A stretch of 64,000 nt of DNA from Paenibacillus sp. BSR1-1 (GTDB lineage Bacteria > Bacillota > Bacilli > Bacillales > Cytobacillaceae): the NCBI RefSeq assembly GCF_030403775.1, contig NZ_JAQMWQ010000024.1:1-64000 (forward strand), read 5' to 3'. The notes beneath the pieces are model-generated. The model saw nothing but the letters and a program-made list of their open reading frames with translations, searched no databases and had not been told where the DNA came from. Within the stretch, counting starts at the first letter, position 1, and each line of letters opens with the position of its first letter. The translations under genes and the position numbers were made by a program. Shown here in pieces: positions 18,917 to 27,289 of this stretch.

Positions 18917-18940
18917 CCCCCTGTCCATCAGGGGGTTTTT
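18917..18940 (+). terminator. Terminator of regulator-propeptide operon
   Basis: CCCCCTG (18917-18923) pairs with CAGGGGG (18929-18935), followed by five T. Confidence 0.93.
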
Positions 18941-19085
18941 ATTTTGCGGAAAAGAGCGATACCCCGAAATGTCTTGTTAAAGAAAACGCCAATTTATTTG
19001 TCCCATTATAGGAATGAAACCAACGCAAATAAGGGTATCCTAATCATATGTGCCCGAAAAATTATGGAAGAGGATTGAGGATACG

Positions 19086-19481
19086 ATGAAATCATTTGTT
19101 GTTGGTTTTCACCAAGAAGACAATGTAGATGCAATGCAAATTCAAAAATTAAGTAAAGAGGATTTTGATAAAGCAACCGAAGGCGGAACGCGGCATTTAT
19201 TTGAACTTGATACCAACATTGGCTATTTTGTTTTTTTTGATGGAGAGGATGCTGACGGGCTGGTCTCATACATGGTGCTCCAATATGAAGAGGACAATGA
19301 GGAGCCAATCGCTTGTTATTCATTCCAGTTAAAGGATTTTTATGAATTTATGGCGCTCTATTTAAGTGATCTTGGATTTAGTGAGGAAATGGAAGAAGAG
19401 GATCAGGAATACGGCCCCATTCATCATCTTGCCCATCTTATGTTTCACATCGTTGAAGAAGGGCAGAGTCTTGAGGTATAA
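19086..19481 (+). CDS. Conserved-looking acidic cytosolic protein, unknown
   Basis: 131 residues from the ATG at 19086, which has GAGG five bases upstream; an earlier GTG at 19050 lacks a good site. The product is acidic with no signal peptide or membrane segment, containing FELDTNIGYFVFFDGEDADG and a C-terminal HHLAHLMFHIVEEGQ. Codon use agrees with the neighbours. I do not recognise the family. It is a single gene ended by the hairpin at 19505. Confidence 0.75.
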   Translation: MKSFVVGFHQEDNVDAMQIQKLSKEDFDKATEGGTRHLFELDTNIGYFVFFDGEDADGLVSYMVLQYEEDNEEPIACYSFQLKDFYEFMALYLSDLGFSEEMEEEDQEYGPIHHLAHLMFHIVEEGQSLEV

Positions 19482-19504
19482 ATGTGGAAATAATGAGAAT
19501 AAAC

Positions 19505-19540
19505 AAGCACCGGACCTAAGTGGCCCGGTGCTTATTTTGT
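19505..19540. terminator. Terminator between convergent genes
   Basis: AAGCACCGG (19505-19513) pairs with CCGGTGCTT (19525-19533), T-rich on the plus side. It probably also serves the convergent exporter gene. Confidence 0.82.
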
Positions 19541-21060
19541 TAGCTTTTCGCAGTTCCCTTTTTATTCACAATAACCCGGGCATTGCCCATGAAAAAGATC
19601 GTAATGGCTGCTAGTGCAATCGGGATTAATGTCAGCATGAAGGTATGCGTGATCGAATCCGACATTGCGTGGACAATTTTATCCAAGATAAAGCTAGGGA
19701 TCTTCGAGCGCTCGCTAGCTTGGAAAATTTGTCGTGGATCCCCCATTTGGAAACCTTGTCCTCCTGCACCCTGCATGCCTTTAAACGCCTCTTTGAGCTT
19801 GTCCGTAAATAAGTTGTTTTGCAGCGAACCGAAGATTGTAACACCAAGCGTCATCCCAAAAGAACGCAGGAATGAATTCGTAGAGTTCGCTGTTCCGCGG
19901 AACTGCGGCTCTAAATTATGCATCGATGCCGTCGGTAATAACGAGAAAGAAAACCCTACACCGAAACCGACAAGAATCATATAAACGGTTAATAACCAGC
20001 GTGCGGTATCAACAGTCAAGGTTCCGAGGAGATACATGCCAACAACATATGAAATTATTGAAATAATCATCAAATTTCGATAAGAAGTTTTGGTTAAGAA
20101 TATACCGCCAATCGAGCTTCCGGCTACAGATCCCAGCATCATTGGAGTCAAAATAAGCCCAGCATTCTTCGCGCTTCCCCCATAAACTGCCTGCACAAAA
20201 ATGGGAATAAACACTGTTAAAATAATAAAAGTGCCGCCATATAAAAAGGCTAAGATTTGTGAAGTTGCAAACAACCGCCGCTTGAAAAGCCATAATGGCA
20301 AAATTGGTTCAGCTGCCTTTAATTCAGCAATGAAAAAGGCAACAAAAAAGACAAAAAAGCTCGCAAATAAGCCAATTATTTGGATGGAATCCCAGTCGTA
20401 TTCTTTTCCACCCAATTCAAGTGCAAACATTAAGCTTACCACTGAAACAATGAGTGTAATTGCACCAGCCCAGTCAATTTTTTGCTTCGAGTGCTGCAGT
20501 GACTCATGATAATAACGAACGATTAATATAATCGAAACAATTCCAATCGGAACATTTACATAGAAAACCCAATGCCAGCTGATATAATCAGTTATATAGG
20601 CACCAAGCAACGGTCCTAAAACGCTGGATGCTCCAAATACGGCACCAAGCAAGCCCGTCATTTTACCGCGATTTTCTGGTGGGAAAATATCAAAAACAAT
20701 CGTAAAAGCAATCGGCATAAGCGCTCCTCCGCCGATTCCCTGAATCGCTCGGTAAACACTTAACTGAACGATACTCTGGGCAATACCGCAGAGAGCGGAC
20801 CCAATAAGGAAAACAACTAATCCGAAAATAAAAAAGCGTTTCCGTCCGTACATATCGGATAACTTACCGAAAATCGGCATACCCGCCATAACAGCAACCA
20901 TATAGGCTGAGGTTACCCAAATAAATTTGTCAAGTCCGCCAAGGTCGGAAACAATAGTCCCCATTGCCGTTGCGACGATCGTGTTATCCATCGCTGCCAT
21001 CAGGATCCCTAATAGTAAGCCTGCAACAACAGGTTTTATATTACTGTCTTTTTTTATCAT
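19540..21060 (-). CDS. DHA2-family (EmrB/QacA-type) multidrug efflux MFS transporter
   Basis: 506 residues with about 14 transmembrane helices. The helix 1 motif LDNTIV-like MAAMDNTIVATAM, the loop motif GKLSDMYGRKRFF and the motif C region GPLLGAYITDYISWHWVFYVNVPIG are those of drug:H+ antiporter family 2, as in EmrB, LmrB and Bmr3. Substrate not predictable. ATG after AAGGAG. A single gene, not flanked by a recognisable TetR or MarR regulator. Confidence 0.9.
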   Translation of the reverse strand: MIKKDSNIKPVVAGLLLGILMAAMDNTIVATAMGTIVSDLGGLDKFIWVTSAYMVAVMAGMPIFGKLSDMYGRKRFFIFGLVVFLIGSALCGIAQSIVQLSVYRAIQGIGGGALMPIAFTIVFDIFPPENRGKMTGLLGAVFGASSVLGPLLGAYITDYISWHWVFYVNVPIGIVSIILIVRYYHESLQHSKQKIDWAGAITLIVSVVSLMFALELGGKEYDWDSIQIIGLFASFFVFFVAFFIAELKAAEPILPLWLFKRRLFATSQILAFLYGGTFIILTVFIPIFVQAVYGGSAKNAGLILTPMMLGSVAGSSIGGIFLTKTSYRNLMIISIISYVVGMYLLGTLTVDTARWLLTVYMILVGFGVGFSFSLLPTASMHNLEPQFRGTANSTNSFLRSFGMTLGVTIFGSLQNNLFTDKLKEAFKGMQGAGGQGFQMGDPRQIFQASERSKIPSFILDKIVHAMSDSITHTFMLTLIPIALAAITIFFMGNARVIVNKKGTAKS

Positions 21061-21177
21061 AAAAATCTCCTTAAAATGGTCTTATAGGGTAATGGCTATA
21101 ATTGCCAAGGGGCCTCCTCCTGAAGACTATTTTAACCGATGAGTGAAATAAAATAAATTTTAAACAATAAAAAAAAT

Positions 21178-21203
21178 CCCCCTACCTGTAAGGGGGATTA
21201 AAT
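21178..21203 (-). terminator. Terminator of small flavoprotein gene
   Basis: ATCCCCC and GGGGGAT arms (21178-21184 and 21194-21200), with a U run on the minus-strand transcript from the A tract at 21168-21177. Confidence 0.85.
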
Positions 21204-21205
21204 CA

Positions 21206-21769
21206 TTATTTTTTTAAAACATCGTGGTCAACGTAGCGTTCACCATTCATTTCACTAATAACGTTGATGGCTACCTTTGCACCGTCACCAGCCGTGATGA
21301 TCGTGTGCATGCTGACACCTGCGATGGTCCCGGCTGCCCAAATTCCTTCAATATTTGTTTTCCCTTGAGCATCAACATCAAGGATTGTCTTAATTCTTGG
21401 TTCAGTTCCTGGCTTTGTAGTTAAGCCGACTTTTTCAGCAAGGTCAGCCATCAAACCAGTTGCAACAATGACATGCTTTGCTTCATATTCAGTTTGGTCA
21501 GTTTCTACTTTAAATCCACCGTCGGTTTTACTTACGTTTGTTACAGTAGCTGTAACTAGTTCTGCACCAAATTTGCTCGCCTGTTTTTTGCCGGTTTCAA
21601 CAAGGTCTGGTCCAGAGATTTCTAAAACACCATAATGGTTTTCCATCCAGGCTCTCTTTGTCACGCTCTTATCATTATCGATTACCAGAGTTTTCTTGCC
21701 AGCTTTAGCTGTAAATAAGGCAGCACTAGCACCAGAAGGGCCTGCACCAATAACTACAACATCAAACAT
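21206..21769 (-). CDS. Short FAD/NAD(P)-binding oxidoreductase, thioredoxin reductase-like
   Basis: 187 residues. It begins with the dinucleotide-binding motif VVVIGAGPSGASAA and ends with an ATGLMADL turn and the FAD-contacting IWAAGTIAG segment. It is about 120 residues shorter than thioredoxin reductase and lacks both the central NADPH domain and the CxxC pair, so it is likely a minimal flavoprotein of unknown substrate rather than a reductase of thioredoxin. Chosen start ATG 21769, nine bases after GGAGG; a longer reading from 21784 has no site. A single gene with its own terminator. Confidence 0.85.
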   Translation of the reverse strand: MFDVVVIGAGPSGASAALFTAKAGKKTLVIDNDKSVTKRAWMENHYGVLEISGPDLVETGKKQASKFGAELVTATVTNVSKTDGGFKVETDQTEYEAKHVIVATGLMADLAEKVGLTTKPGTEPRIKTILDVDAQGKTNIEGIWAAGTIAGVSMHTIITAGDGAKVAINVISEMNGERYVDHDVLKK

Positions 21770-21937
21770 CTTCAAAACCTCCACTTTTTAAAGTTATTTC
21801 TTGTTTTATCGTAACGTAACAAAAAATGAAAGTAAAATGAATTGCTTGTTTGAGATATTGGGAAAACCAAGTGATGATAAGATTCTCTTGTATTATTTTT
21901 AACATCCATATACTGTAATGTTAAAGAGGTGATAGTT

Positions 21938-22039
21938 ATGGCAGAAATTGTTCCGCTTGGTGATTTGGCCATTAGAGTTTCATTTGGGGATGAAATAAGT
22001 GAAGAAGCTGGCGTGATCAATGAAAACAGCTCTATTTAA
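21938..22039 (+). pseudogene. pxpB: Remnant of pxpB (kipI), 5-oxoprolinase subunit / KinA inhibitor
   Basis: A 33-codon ORF with a strong ribosome binding site (AGAGGTGATAG). The first about 24 residues, IVPLGDLAIRVSFGDEIS, are the canonical start of PxpB/KipI, normally about 240 residues. The remaining about 200 residues are missing, and the ORF runs at once into the start of the pxpC remnant, so an internal deletion that kept both ends is the simplest explanation. Function is lost. Confidence 0.82.
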
Positions 22040-22603
22040 AGTGATTAAGGCTGGGCTGCAAACAAGGGTTCAGGATCTGGGGAGATATGGGTATCAGCAA
22101 TTTGGAATCAGTCCTTCGGGAGCTATGGATCCTTATTCAGTGCAAGTGGCTAATCTTCTTGTAGGGAACTCTACAAAAGAAGCTGTATTGGAGGCAACTA
22201 TAATTGGCCCTGTTTTACAGGCATTAAGTGACTTGACCATAACAGTCTGCGGCGGGAATTTTTCTCCAAAGGTGGATGAACGAGAAGCTCCAATGTGGAA
22301 GAGTTTTTTAATTAAAAAGGGGCAAATTCTTTCATTAGGTTCATGTAAACAAGGTGCTAGGGCTTATATTGCTTTTTCAGGGGGAATAGATGTCCAGTGG
22401 TTTTAGGAAGTAGATCTACCTTTTTAAATGGTAGATTTGGTGGATTTGAGGGACGTTCCTTGCAAAAAGGAGATTTGTTATTTGGTAGTCCAGTGATATT
22501 TACAAAATCAGATTTTATTAAAGCATTTGTCGCGTGCTGCAAAATAAAAAGTCCTAATTTTTACAGTGATGAGGCCGAATCCTCAGCCGGGCAGGAAATT
22601 TGA
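22020..22603 (+). pseudogene. pxpC: Frameshifted and truncated pxpC (kipA), 5-oxoprolinase subunit
   Basis: Begins with a normal PxpC start, FKVIKAGLQTRVQDLGRYGYQ, then GISPSGAMDPYS. Near 22391 the frame ends in FSGGIDVQWF and continues in the +1 frame as VLGSRSTFLNGRFGGFEGR, which is the usual PxpC sequence; a single missing C in a CCC run explains it. The second frame stops at 22603 after about 68 codons, so at least 100 C-terminal residues are missing too. PxpABC converts 5-oxoproline to glutamate; KipI/KipA also act on KinA in B. subtilis. Both are dead here. Confidence 0.9.
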
Positions 22604-22753
22604 AATAAAACTAATTATTTATTATTTACTAATAGTAGCCTATCAGGTAAAATGTATTTTGTATAATACATATAGAAATAGTAGGAATTAAAATGCATCA
22701 CTAAAACTACTACTCTTGTTGTTATAAAAATATTAAGCATAGGGGGAAGAAAA

Positions 22754-24340
22754 ATGGTTCGTAAAAATGTAAATATACTTGTAGCCATTTTACTCAGTAT
22801 CTTATTAGTACTTGCAGGCTGTTCTTCAAAAACGAAGGATAATGCAAGCACTAAAGAAAAAGGTGATACTACAAATAAACCAGATACTTTTATTTATGGA
22901 ATTGATGGAGATCCAGGTAACGCAGTAAACGTCATTTCAACAGGTGACCGTTATGGATTAATGGAAATTAAAACTATTTACTCTCCATTGTATATGTATA
23001 ACGGAAAGGATAATGTTAAGTACTTCTTGGCCGAAAGCATGACTCCTTCAGAAGATTTCTTAACATATACAGCAAAATTAAGAAAAGATGTAAAATGGCA
23101 TGATGGACAGCCATTTACGGCTGATGATGTTGTTTTCACGTATGAGCAAATGTTAAAAGAAGAAAATGGGGGCTGGGCAAGAAGTCAGCTGATCTTTAAT
23201 AACCAACCAGTTAAAGTTGAAAAAGTTGATGACTATACAGTAAAATTCACGCTGCCAACTGTCAGCATGGGAGCAATGGAAGCTTTAGGCAATATTTTCA
23301 TCATGCCGAAACATGTTTATGAAGGGGAAGCAAATATTGCTAACAGCCCTAAAAATGCCACTCCAGTTGGTACTGGTCCATACAAATTAAAAGAATATAA
23401 AGCAGGGGAAAGCGTCACGTTTGAAAAGAATGATGATTATTTCCTAGGTGCACCTAAAATTGCAAAAGTTGTTTACCGTATCATCATGGATCCAAATACT
23501 GCTACATTGGCACTACAAAAAGGGGAAATTAATGCCCTTGCGATCCAGCCATCCGATACAAGTAAGTTTAAAGGTAACGATAATGTTGCGATTAAACCAT
23601 ACGATGAAGGGCGAATCGGTTACTTAGCGTTTAACTTAAGCTCAAAAGCAGTACAATCAAAGGATGTAAGAACGGCAATAGCTTTCGGTTTGAATCGAGA
23701 CGAAATCAATACAGCAAGCTATGTTTCAACTGATTATTCCAAGCCAGCCTATTCATTCTTACCAAAAAAAGCAACCTATTTCACTGACAATGTTGAAAAA
23801 CATAAATTCGATACGAAAAAAGCAAAAGACCTACTGGCAAAAGCCGGAGCATCTAATTTAAAATTAAAACTAGCATTTACCGCCAATAATCCAATCCAGC
23901 AAAAACAAGCAGCTGTTATTCAACAAAACTTGAAAGCGGCAGGCGTTTCAGTTGAGTTAGTTGGTATGGATGCGACAGCTTTAAGCAAGAAGCTTCAAAG
24001 CGTCCAAACGGACTTTGATATGTATCTAAGCGGATATATCATGGGAATTGACCCAGATACCTTTAATTCCTTGTTTGTTACAAATGGTGAAGCAAACTAC
24101 ATGCACTATAGTAATCCTAAAGTGGATGAGTTATTTAATCAAGGCCGTGTAGAAAAAGATGATGCAAAACGTAAAGCTATTTATGAAGAAATTCAAAAGC
24201 TCATCATTGATGATGCTGCGTTCTATCCATTAACAGAGAACAAACGAATCCTTTCGATTGATTCAAGAATCAAAGGTATTGAGGAAGCTGCTTTAGTTCC
24301 GGTTTACACATTTGAAGATATGTCAAAGCTATCCTATTAA
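22754..24340 (+). CDS. Peptide ABC transporter substrate-binding lipoprotein
   Basis: 528 residues, family 5 solute-binding protein (OppA/DppE/AppA type). A lipoprotein signal with lipobox LAGC places the lipidated Cys at residue 23. The motif VKWHDGQPFTADDVVFT is a family signature, and TPVGTGPYKLKEY follows mid-protein. It is tethered outside the membrane and delivers oligopeptides to the permease encoded next. ATG after GGGGGAAG. A hairpin lies between this gene and the permease genes and would allow it to be expressed above the membrane components. Confidence 0.93.
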   Translation: MVRKNVNILVAILLSILLVLAGCSSKTKDNASTKEKGDTTNKPDTFIYGIDGDPGNAVNVISTGDRYGLMEIKTIYSPLYMYNGKDNVKYFLAESMTPSEDFLTYTAKLRKDVKWHDGQPFTADDVVFTYEQMLKEENGGWARSQLIFNNQPVKVEKVDDYTVKFTLPTVSMGAMEALGNIFIMPKHVYEGEANIANSPKNATPVGTGPYKLKEYKAGESVTFEKNDDYFLGAPKIAKVVYRIIMDPNTATLALQKGEINALAIQPSDTSKFKGNDNVAIKPYDEGRIGYLAFNLSSKAVQSKDVRTAIAFGLNRDEINTASYVSTDYSKPAYSFLPKKATYFTDNVEKHKFDTKKAKDLLAKAGASNLKLKLAFTANNPIQQKQAAVIQQNLKAAGVSVELVGMDATALSKKLQSVQTDFDMYLSGYIMGIDPDTFNSLFVTNGEANYMHYSNPKVDELFNQGRVEKDDAKRKAIYEEIQKLIIDDAAFYPLTENKRILSIDSRIKGIEEAALVPVYTFEDMSKLSY

Positions 24341-24360
24341 AAAAATAAAGGTTTTAGTAG

Positions 24361-24396
24361 ATAAAGATAAACAGTTCGCTGTTTATCTTTATTTAT
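24361..24396 (+). terminator. Intra-operon hairpin, attenuator or partial terminator
   Basis: A perfect 14-bp stem (24361-24374 with 24379-24392) closed by a UUCG tetraloop, followed by a loose T-rich tract. It sits between the substrate-binding gene and the permease genes, a place where such hairpins commonly set the stoichiometry or protect the upstream mRNA. Confidence 0.75.
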
Positions 24397-24452
24397 TAAG
24401 ACCAAAAGGAATAAAATGATGGAGTAGGATAGCGTAAGGAGTGAGATTATTT

Positions 24453-25409
24453 TTGTTAAAGTATATTTTGAAACGAATTTTACAGGCAATCCCTTTGCTT
24501 TTCATTATTTCGATTATTTGCTTTACACTCATCCAATTGGCTCCCTATGATGCAGTCGATGCGATGACAACACCAAACATGACGAAGAAAACAATCGACC
24601 TCATAAAAGCAAGATATGGCTTGGATCAGCCAGCCTATATGCAATACTTTTACTGGATAAAAGGAATATTGTCTGGCGAGTGGGGTTACTCAATCGTCAC
24701 ACATGAAAGTATTACCAATGATCTATCAGTAAGGATACCGAATACCATCCTGCTTGTTCTTCCTGCTTACATTCTTGCCTTACTATTATCTATCCTTCTT
24801 GGATTAATTGCTGGAGCGAATAAAGGGAAAGTAGCGGATAAAATCATTGATGGCTTAAGTTCGTTCGGGATTGCGATTCCAAGCTTTTGGATGGCAATGA
24901 TTCTTGTGTTTATCTTTGGCTATCTTTTGGATATATTTCCAATCCTTGGGATGCACACGGTTGGGAATGAAGAGTCGTTCTCCGACCTGCTAAGTCATAT
25001 GGTGCTACCATGTATGGTGTTAACGCTCTCTTTCATGCCGGAGCTTGTTCGATATGTCCGCTCCTCAACCATTGGGCAGCTTTCAGAAGATTATGTTATG
25101 GTCCAACAGGCATATGGGGCCGCTTCTAGTTGGATCTTATTTAAGCATGTCCTTAGAAATGTGCTGCTTCCAATCATTACGATTGTTGGGATGAGTCTTC
25201 CGATGCTTGTCACCGGAGCAGTCGTTACAGAAACAGTTTTTGGCTGGCCGGGAATTGGTACGTATTTTGTAAAAGCTATCCAAGGGTTTGATTACCCAGT
25301 TGTCATGGCAATCATGCTGCTGTCATCAAGCCTTGTAATTATCGGTAATTTAGTGTCCGACCTTTTATATTGCATCGTGGATCCGAGAATCAAGGGAATG
25401 GGGGAATAG
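24453..25409 (+). CDS. Peptide ABC transporter permease, OppB/DppB type
   Basis: 318 residues with six membrane helices. It carries the N-terminal YILKRILQAIPLLF helix, the EAA-loop region QAYGAASSWILFKHVLRNVLLP that docks on the ATPases and TETVFGWPGIG near the C-terminus. The TTG at 24453 is the likely start, since AAGGAGTG lies eight bases upstream and typical homologues begin MLKYILKR; a GTG at 24441 overlaps the site. Second gene of the importer operon; three bases separate it from the next. Confidence 0.93.
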   Translation: MLKYILKRILQAIPLLFIISIICFTLIQLAPYDAVDAMTTPNMTKKTIDLIKARYGLDQPAYMQYFYWIKGILSGEWGYSIVTHESITNDLSVRIPNTILLVLPAYILALLLSILLGLIAGANKGKVADKIIDGLSSFGIAIPSFWMAMILVFIFGYLLDIFPILGMHTVGNEESFSDLLSHMVLPCMVLTLSFMPELVRYVRSSTIGQLSEDYVMVQQAYGAASSWILFKHVLRNVLLPIITIVGMSLPMLVTGAVVTETVFGWPGIGTYFVKAIQGFDYPVVMAIMLLSSSLVIIGNLVSDLLYCIVDPRIKGMGE

Positions 25410-25412
25410 AAC

Positions 25413-26267
25413 ATGGCCGGAAAAAAAAATCGAAGAATAAAACAATTTAAAGATGAGCTTAAACGTAATAAAACGGCTGCTATTGCTCTTATCTTCCTTA
25501 TTCTCATCCTGCTCATATCCATTTTTGCCTTTTTATCACCTTATCCTCCTGATCAGGTCGATGTAACGAGTGTTCTTCAAGGACCTAGCGCAGACCATTG
25601 GTTTGGTACAGACGAGCTAGGCAGAGACTATTTTACAAGAGCTTTATTTGGCGGGAGAATCTCCCTTACAGTTGGTATTTTAGCGATGCTTATTTCTACT
25701 AGTATTGGAGTATTAGTGGGAACGATAAGCGGCTATTTTGGAGGCAGGATCGACAATTTTTTAATGAGATCAGTTGATGTGATTTCTTCGATCCCATGGA
25801 TGATTCTTGTAACGGTTGTAAGTATCTATCTTACACCAGGGTTAAAAGCGATTATTCTTGTCATTGGCCTTTTTACTTGGATGAGCACAGCGAGACTAGT
25901 CCGAGCGGAGACCCTTTCGGTAAAAGAAAGAGAATATGTTTTATACGCAAAATCATCGGGGCAATCATTACCAAAAGTCATTATCAAGCATATAATCCCA
26001 GCAGTATTTCCAACGTTTATCGTTGCATCCACCGTTAGTATTGCCAATGCAATCTTAATGGAATCGGCTTTAAGTTTCCTAGGGCTCGGAATTCAACAGC
26101 CCTTATCCTCATGGGGAAGTATGCTCCAAAATGCACAAGGGAATCTAGGGAATGCTCCATATATGGCGATATTACCTGGACTTCTCATTGTACTGACTGT
26201 TTATTCGTTTAATAGACTAGGTGATATTCTTCGTGCTGTTGTCGAGCCGAAGACCAGCGGGAAATAA
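25413..26267 (+). CDS. Peptide ABC transporter permease, OppC/DppC type
   Basis: 284 residues with a basic N-terminus, six helices and the OppC signatures WFGTDELGRDYFTRALFGGRISL and the EAA loop YVLYAKSSGQSLPKVIIKHIIP (shown here only as landmarks near residues 63 and 170). Partner of the OppB-type permease in the membrane heterodimer. ATG three bases after the previous stop, translationally coupled. Confidence 0.93.
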   Translation: MAGKKNRRIKQFKDELKRNKTAAIALIFLILILLISIFAFLSPYPPDQVDVTSVLQGPSADHWFGTDELGRDYFTRALFGGRISLTVGILAMLISTSIGVLVGTISGYFGGRIDNFLMRSVDVISSIPWMILVTVVSIYLTPGLKAIILVIGLFTWMSTARLVRAETLSVKEREYVLYAKSSGQSLPKVIIKHIIPAVFPTFIVASTVSIANAILMESALSFLGLGIQQPLSSWGSMLQNAQGNLGNAPYMAILPGLLIVLTVYSFNRLGDILRAVVEPKTSGK

Positions 26268-26284
26268 AAAGGAGGGATATAGAT

Positions 26285-27289
26285 ATGGGCAACATGGTAA
26301 AAGAAAAGAATAGTTTACTAGATGTCAAAAACCTCCGTACCAGCTTTAATAATGGCAAAGCAAAAATGGAAGTGGTAAGAGGAATTGACTTTAACGTGCA
26401 AAAGGGTGAAATCCTTGGGATTGTTGGAGAATCAGGGAGCGGCAAAAGTGTCATGGTTAAATCAATTCTAGGCATCATCCCGAATAATGCAAAAGTGGAT
26501 GCTGGTGAAATCATTTTAGATGGAAAACATATCGAGAATCTATCTAAAAAAGAAAAAAGGGCCATAAGAGGACGCGATATAGCGATGATTTTTCAAGACC
26601 CGATGACAGCTCTTAATCCCTTAAAAAAAGCCGGGGACCATCTGATTGAATTATTAACGAGGGTTAGAGGCATGAGCAAAAAGGAAGCCAAGCTTGAAGC
26701 GATTGAACTGTTAAAAATGGTGGGAATTCCTTCTCCAGAAACGAGAGTGGATCAATACCCTCATGAATTTAGTGGCGGGATGAGACAAAGGGTGTTAATC
26801 GCCATGGCTCTAGCGTGCAGTCCCAAGCTGTTAATCGCGGATGAACCGACTACAGCCCTTGATGTTACCATTCAAGCGCAAATCCTTGAACTTTTAAAAA
26901 AATTGCAGAAAGAAAATGATATGTCGGTCGTGTTCATCACCCATGACCTTGGAGTGGTAGCGACCATTTGCAGTCGAATTTTGGTCATGTATGCGGGAAT
27001 GGTGATGGAAGAAGGGCTTGTCAATGAAATCTTTTATTCACCGAAGCATCCATATACAAAGGCGCTGCTGAATTCCATTCCTAGAGTGGATGGGGAGAAA
27101 ATGAGATTAAAGCCGATTAAAGGATCTGCCCCATCGCTTCAAAATATAAAGAACGGATGCCCATTTGCAGAACGTTGCGAGTTTGCGATGGATAAATGTT
27201 TTAAAGAAGTACCAGAATACAAGCGCTTTTCAGCAACGCAAAAATGCATGTGCTTTTTAACAGGGGAAGGTGACAACCTTGATGACTGA
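26285..27289 (+). CDS. Peptide ABC transporter ATPase, OppD/DppD type
   Basis: 334 residues. Walker A GESGSGKS, Q-loop IFQDPMTALNP, signature FSGGMRQR, Walker B LLIADEPT and the switch His in VVFITHDLG are all intact. The C-terminal Opp/Dpp extension contains four cysteines (CPFAERC, CF, CMC) as in DppD-type proteins that hold an iron-sulfur cluster. Start ATG after AAAGGAGGG. It powers peptide import with the next gene product. Confidence 0.95.
   Translation: MGNMVKEKNSLLDVKNLRTSFNNGKAKMEVVRGIDFNVQKGEILGIVGESGSGKSVMVKSILGIIPNNAKVDAGEIILDGKHIENLSKKEKRAIRGRDIAMIFQDPMTALNPLKKAGDHLIELLTRVRGMSKKEAKLEAIELLKMVGIPSPETRVDQYPHEFSGGMRQRVLIAMALACSPKLLIADEPTTALDVTIQAQILELLKKLQKENDMSVVFITHDLGVVATICSRILVMYAGMVMEEGLVNEIFYSPKHPYTKALLNSIPRVDGEKMRLKPIKGSAPSLQNIKNGCPFAERCEFAMDKCFKEVPEYKRFSATQKCMCFLTGEGDNLDD

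Noticed and set aside
21206-21769. Thioredoxin reductase (TrxB)
   Set aside because: Too short (187 residues) and without the CxxC and NADPH domain; kept as generic flavoprotein.
27270-27281. GTG 27270 as start of the second peptide-importer ATPase
   Set aside because: It overlaps the AAGGTG site that best serves the ATG at 27282.
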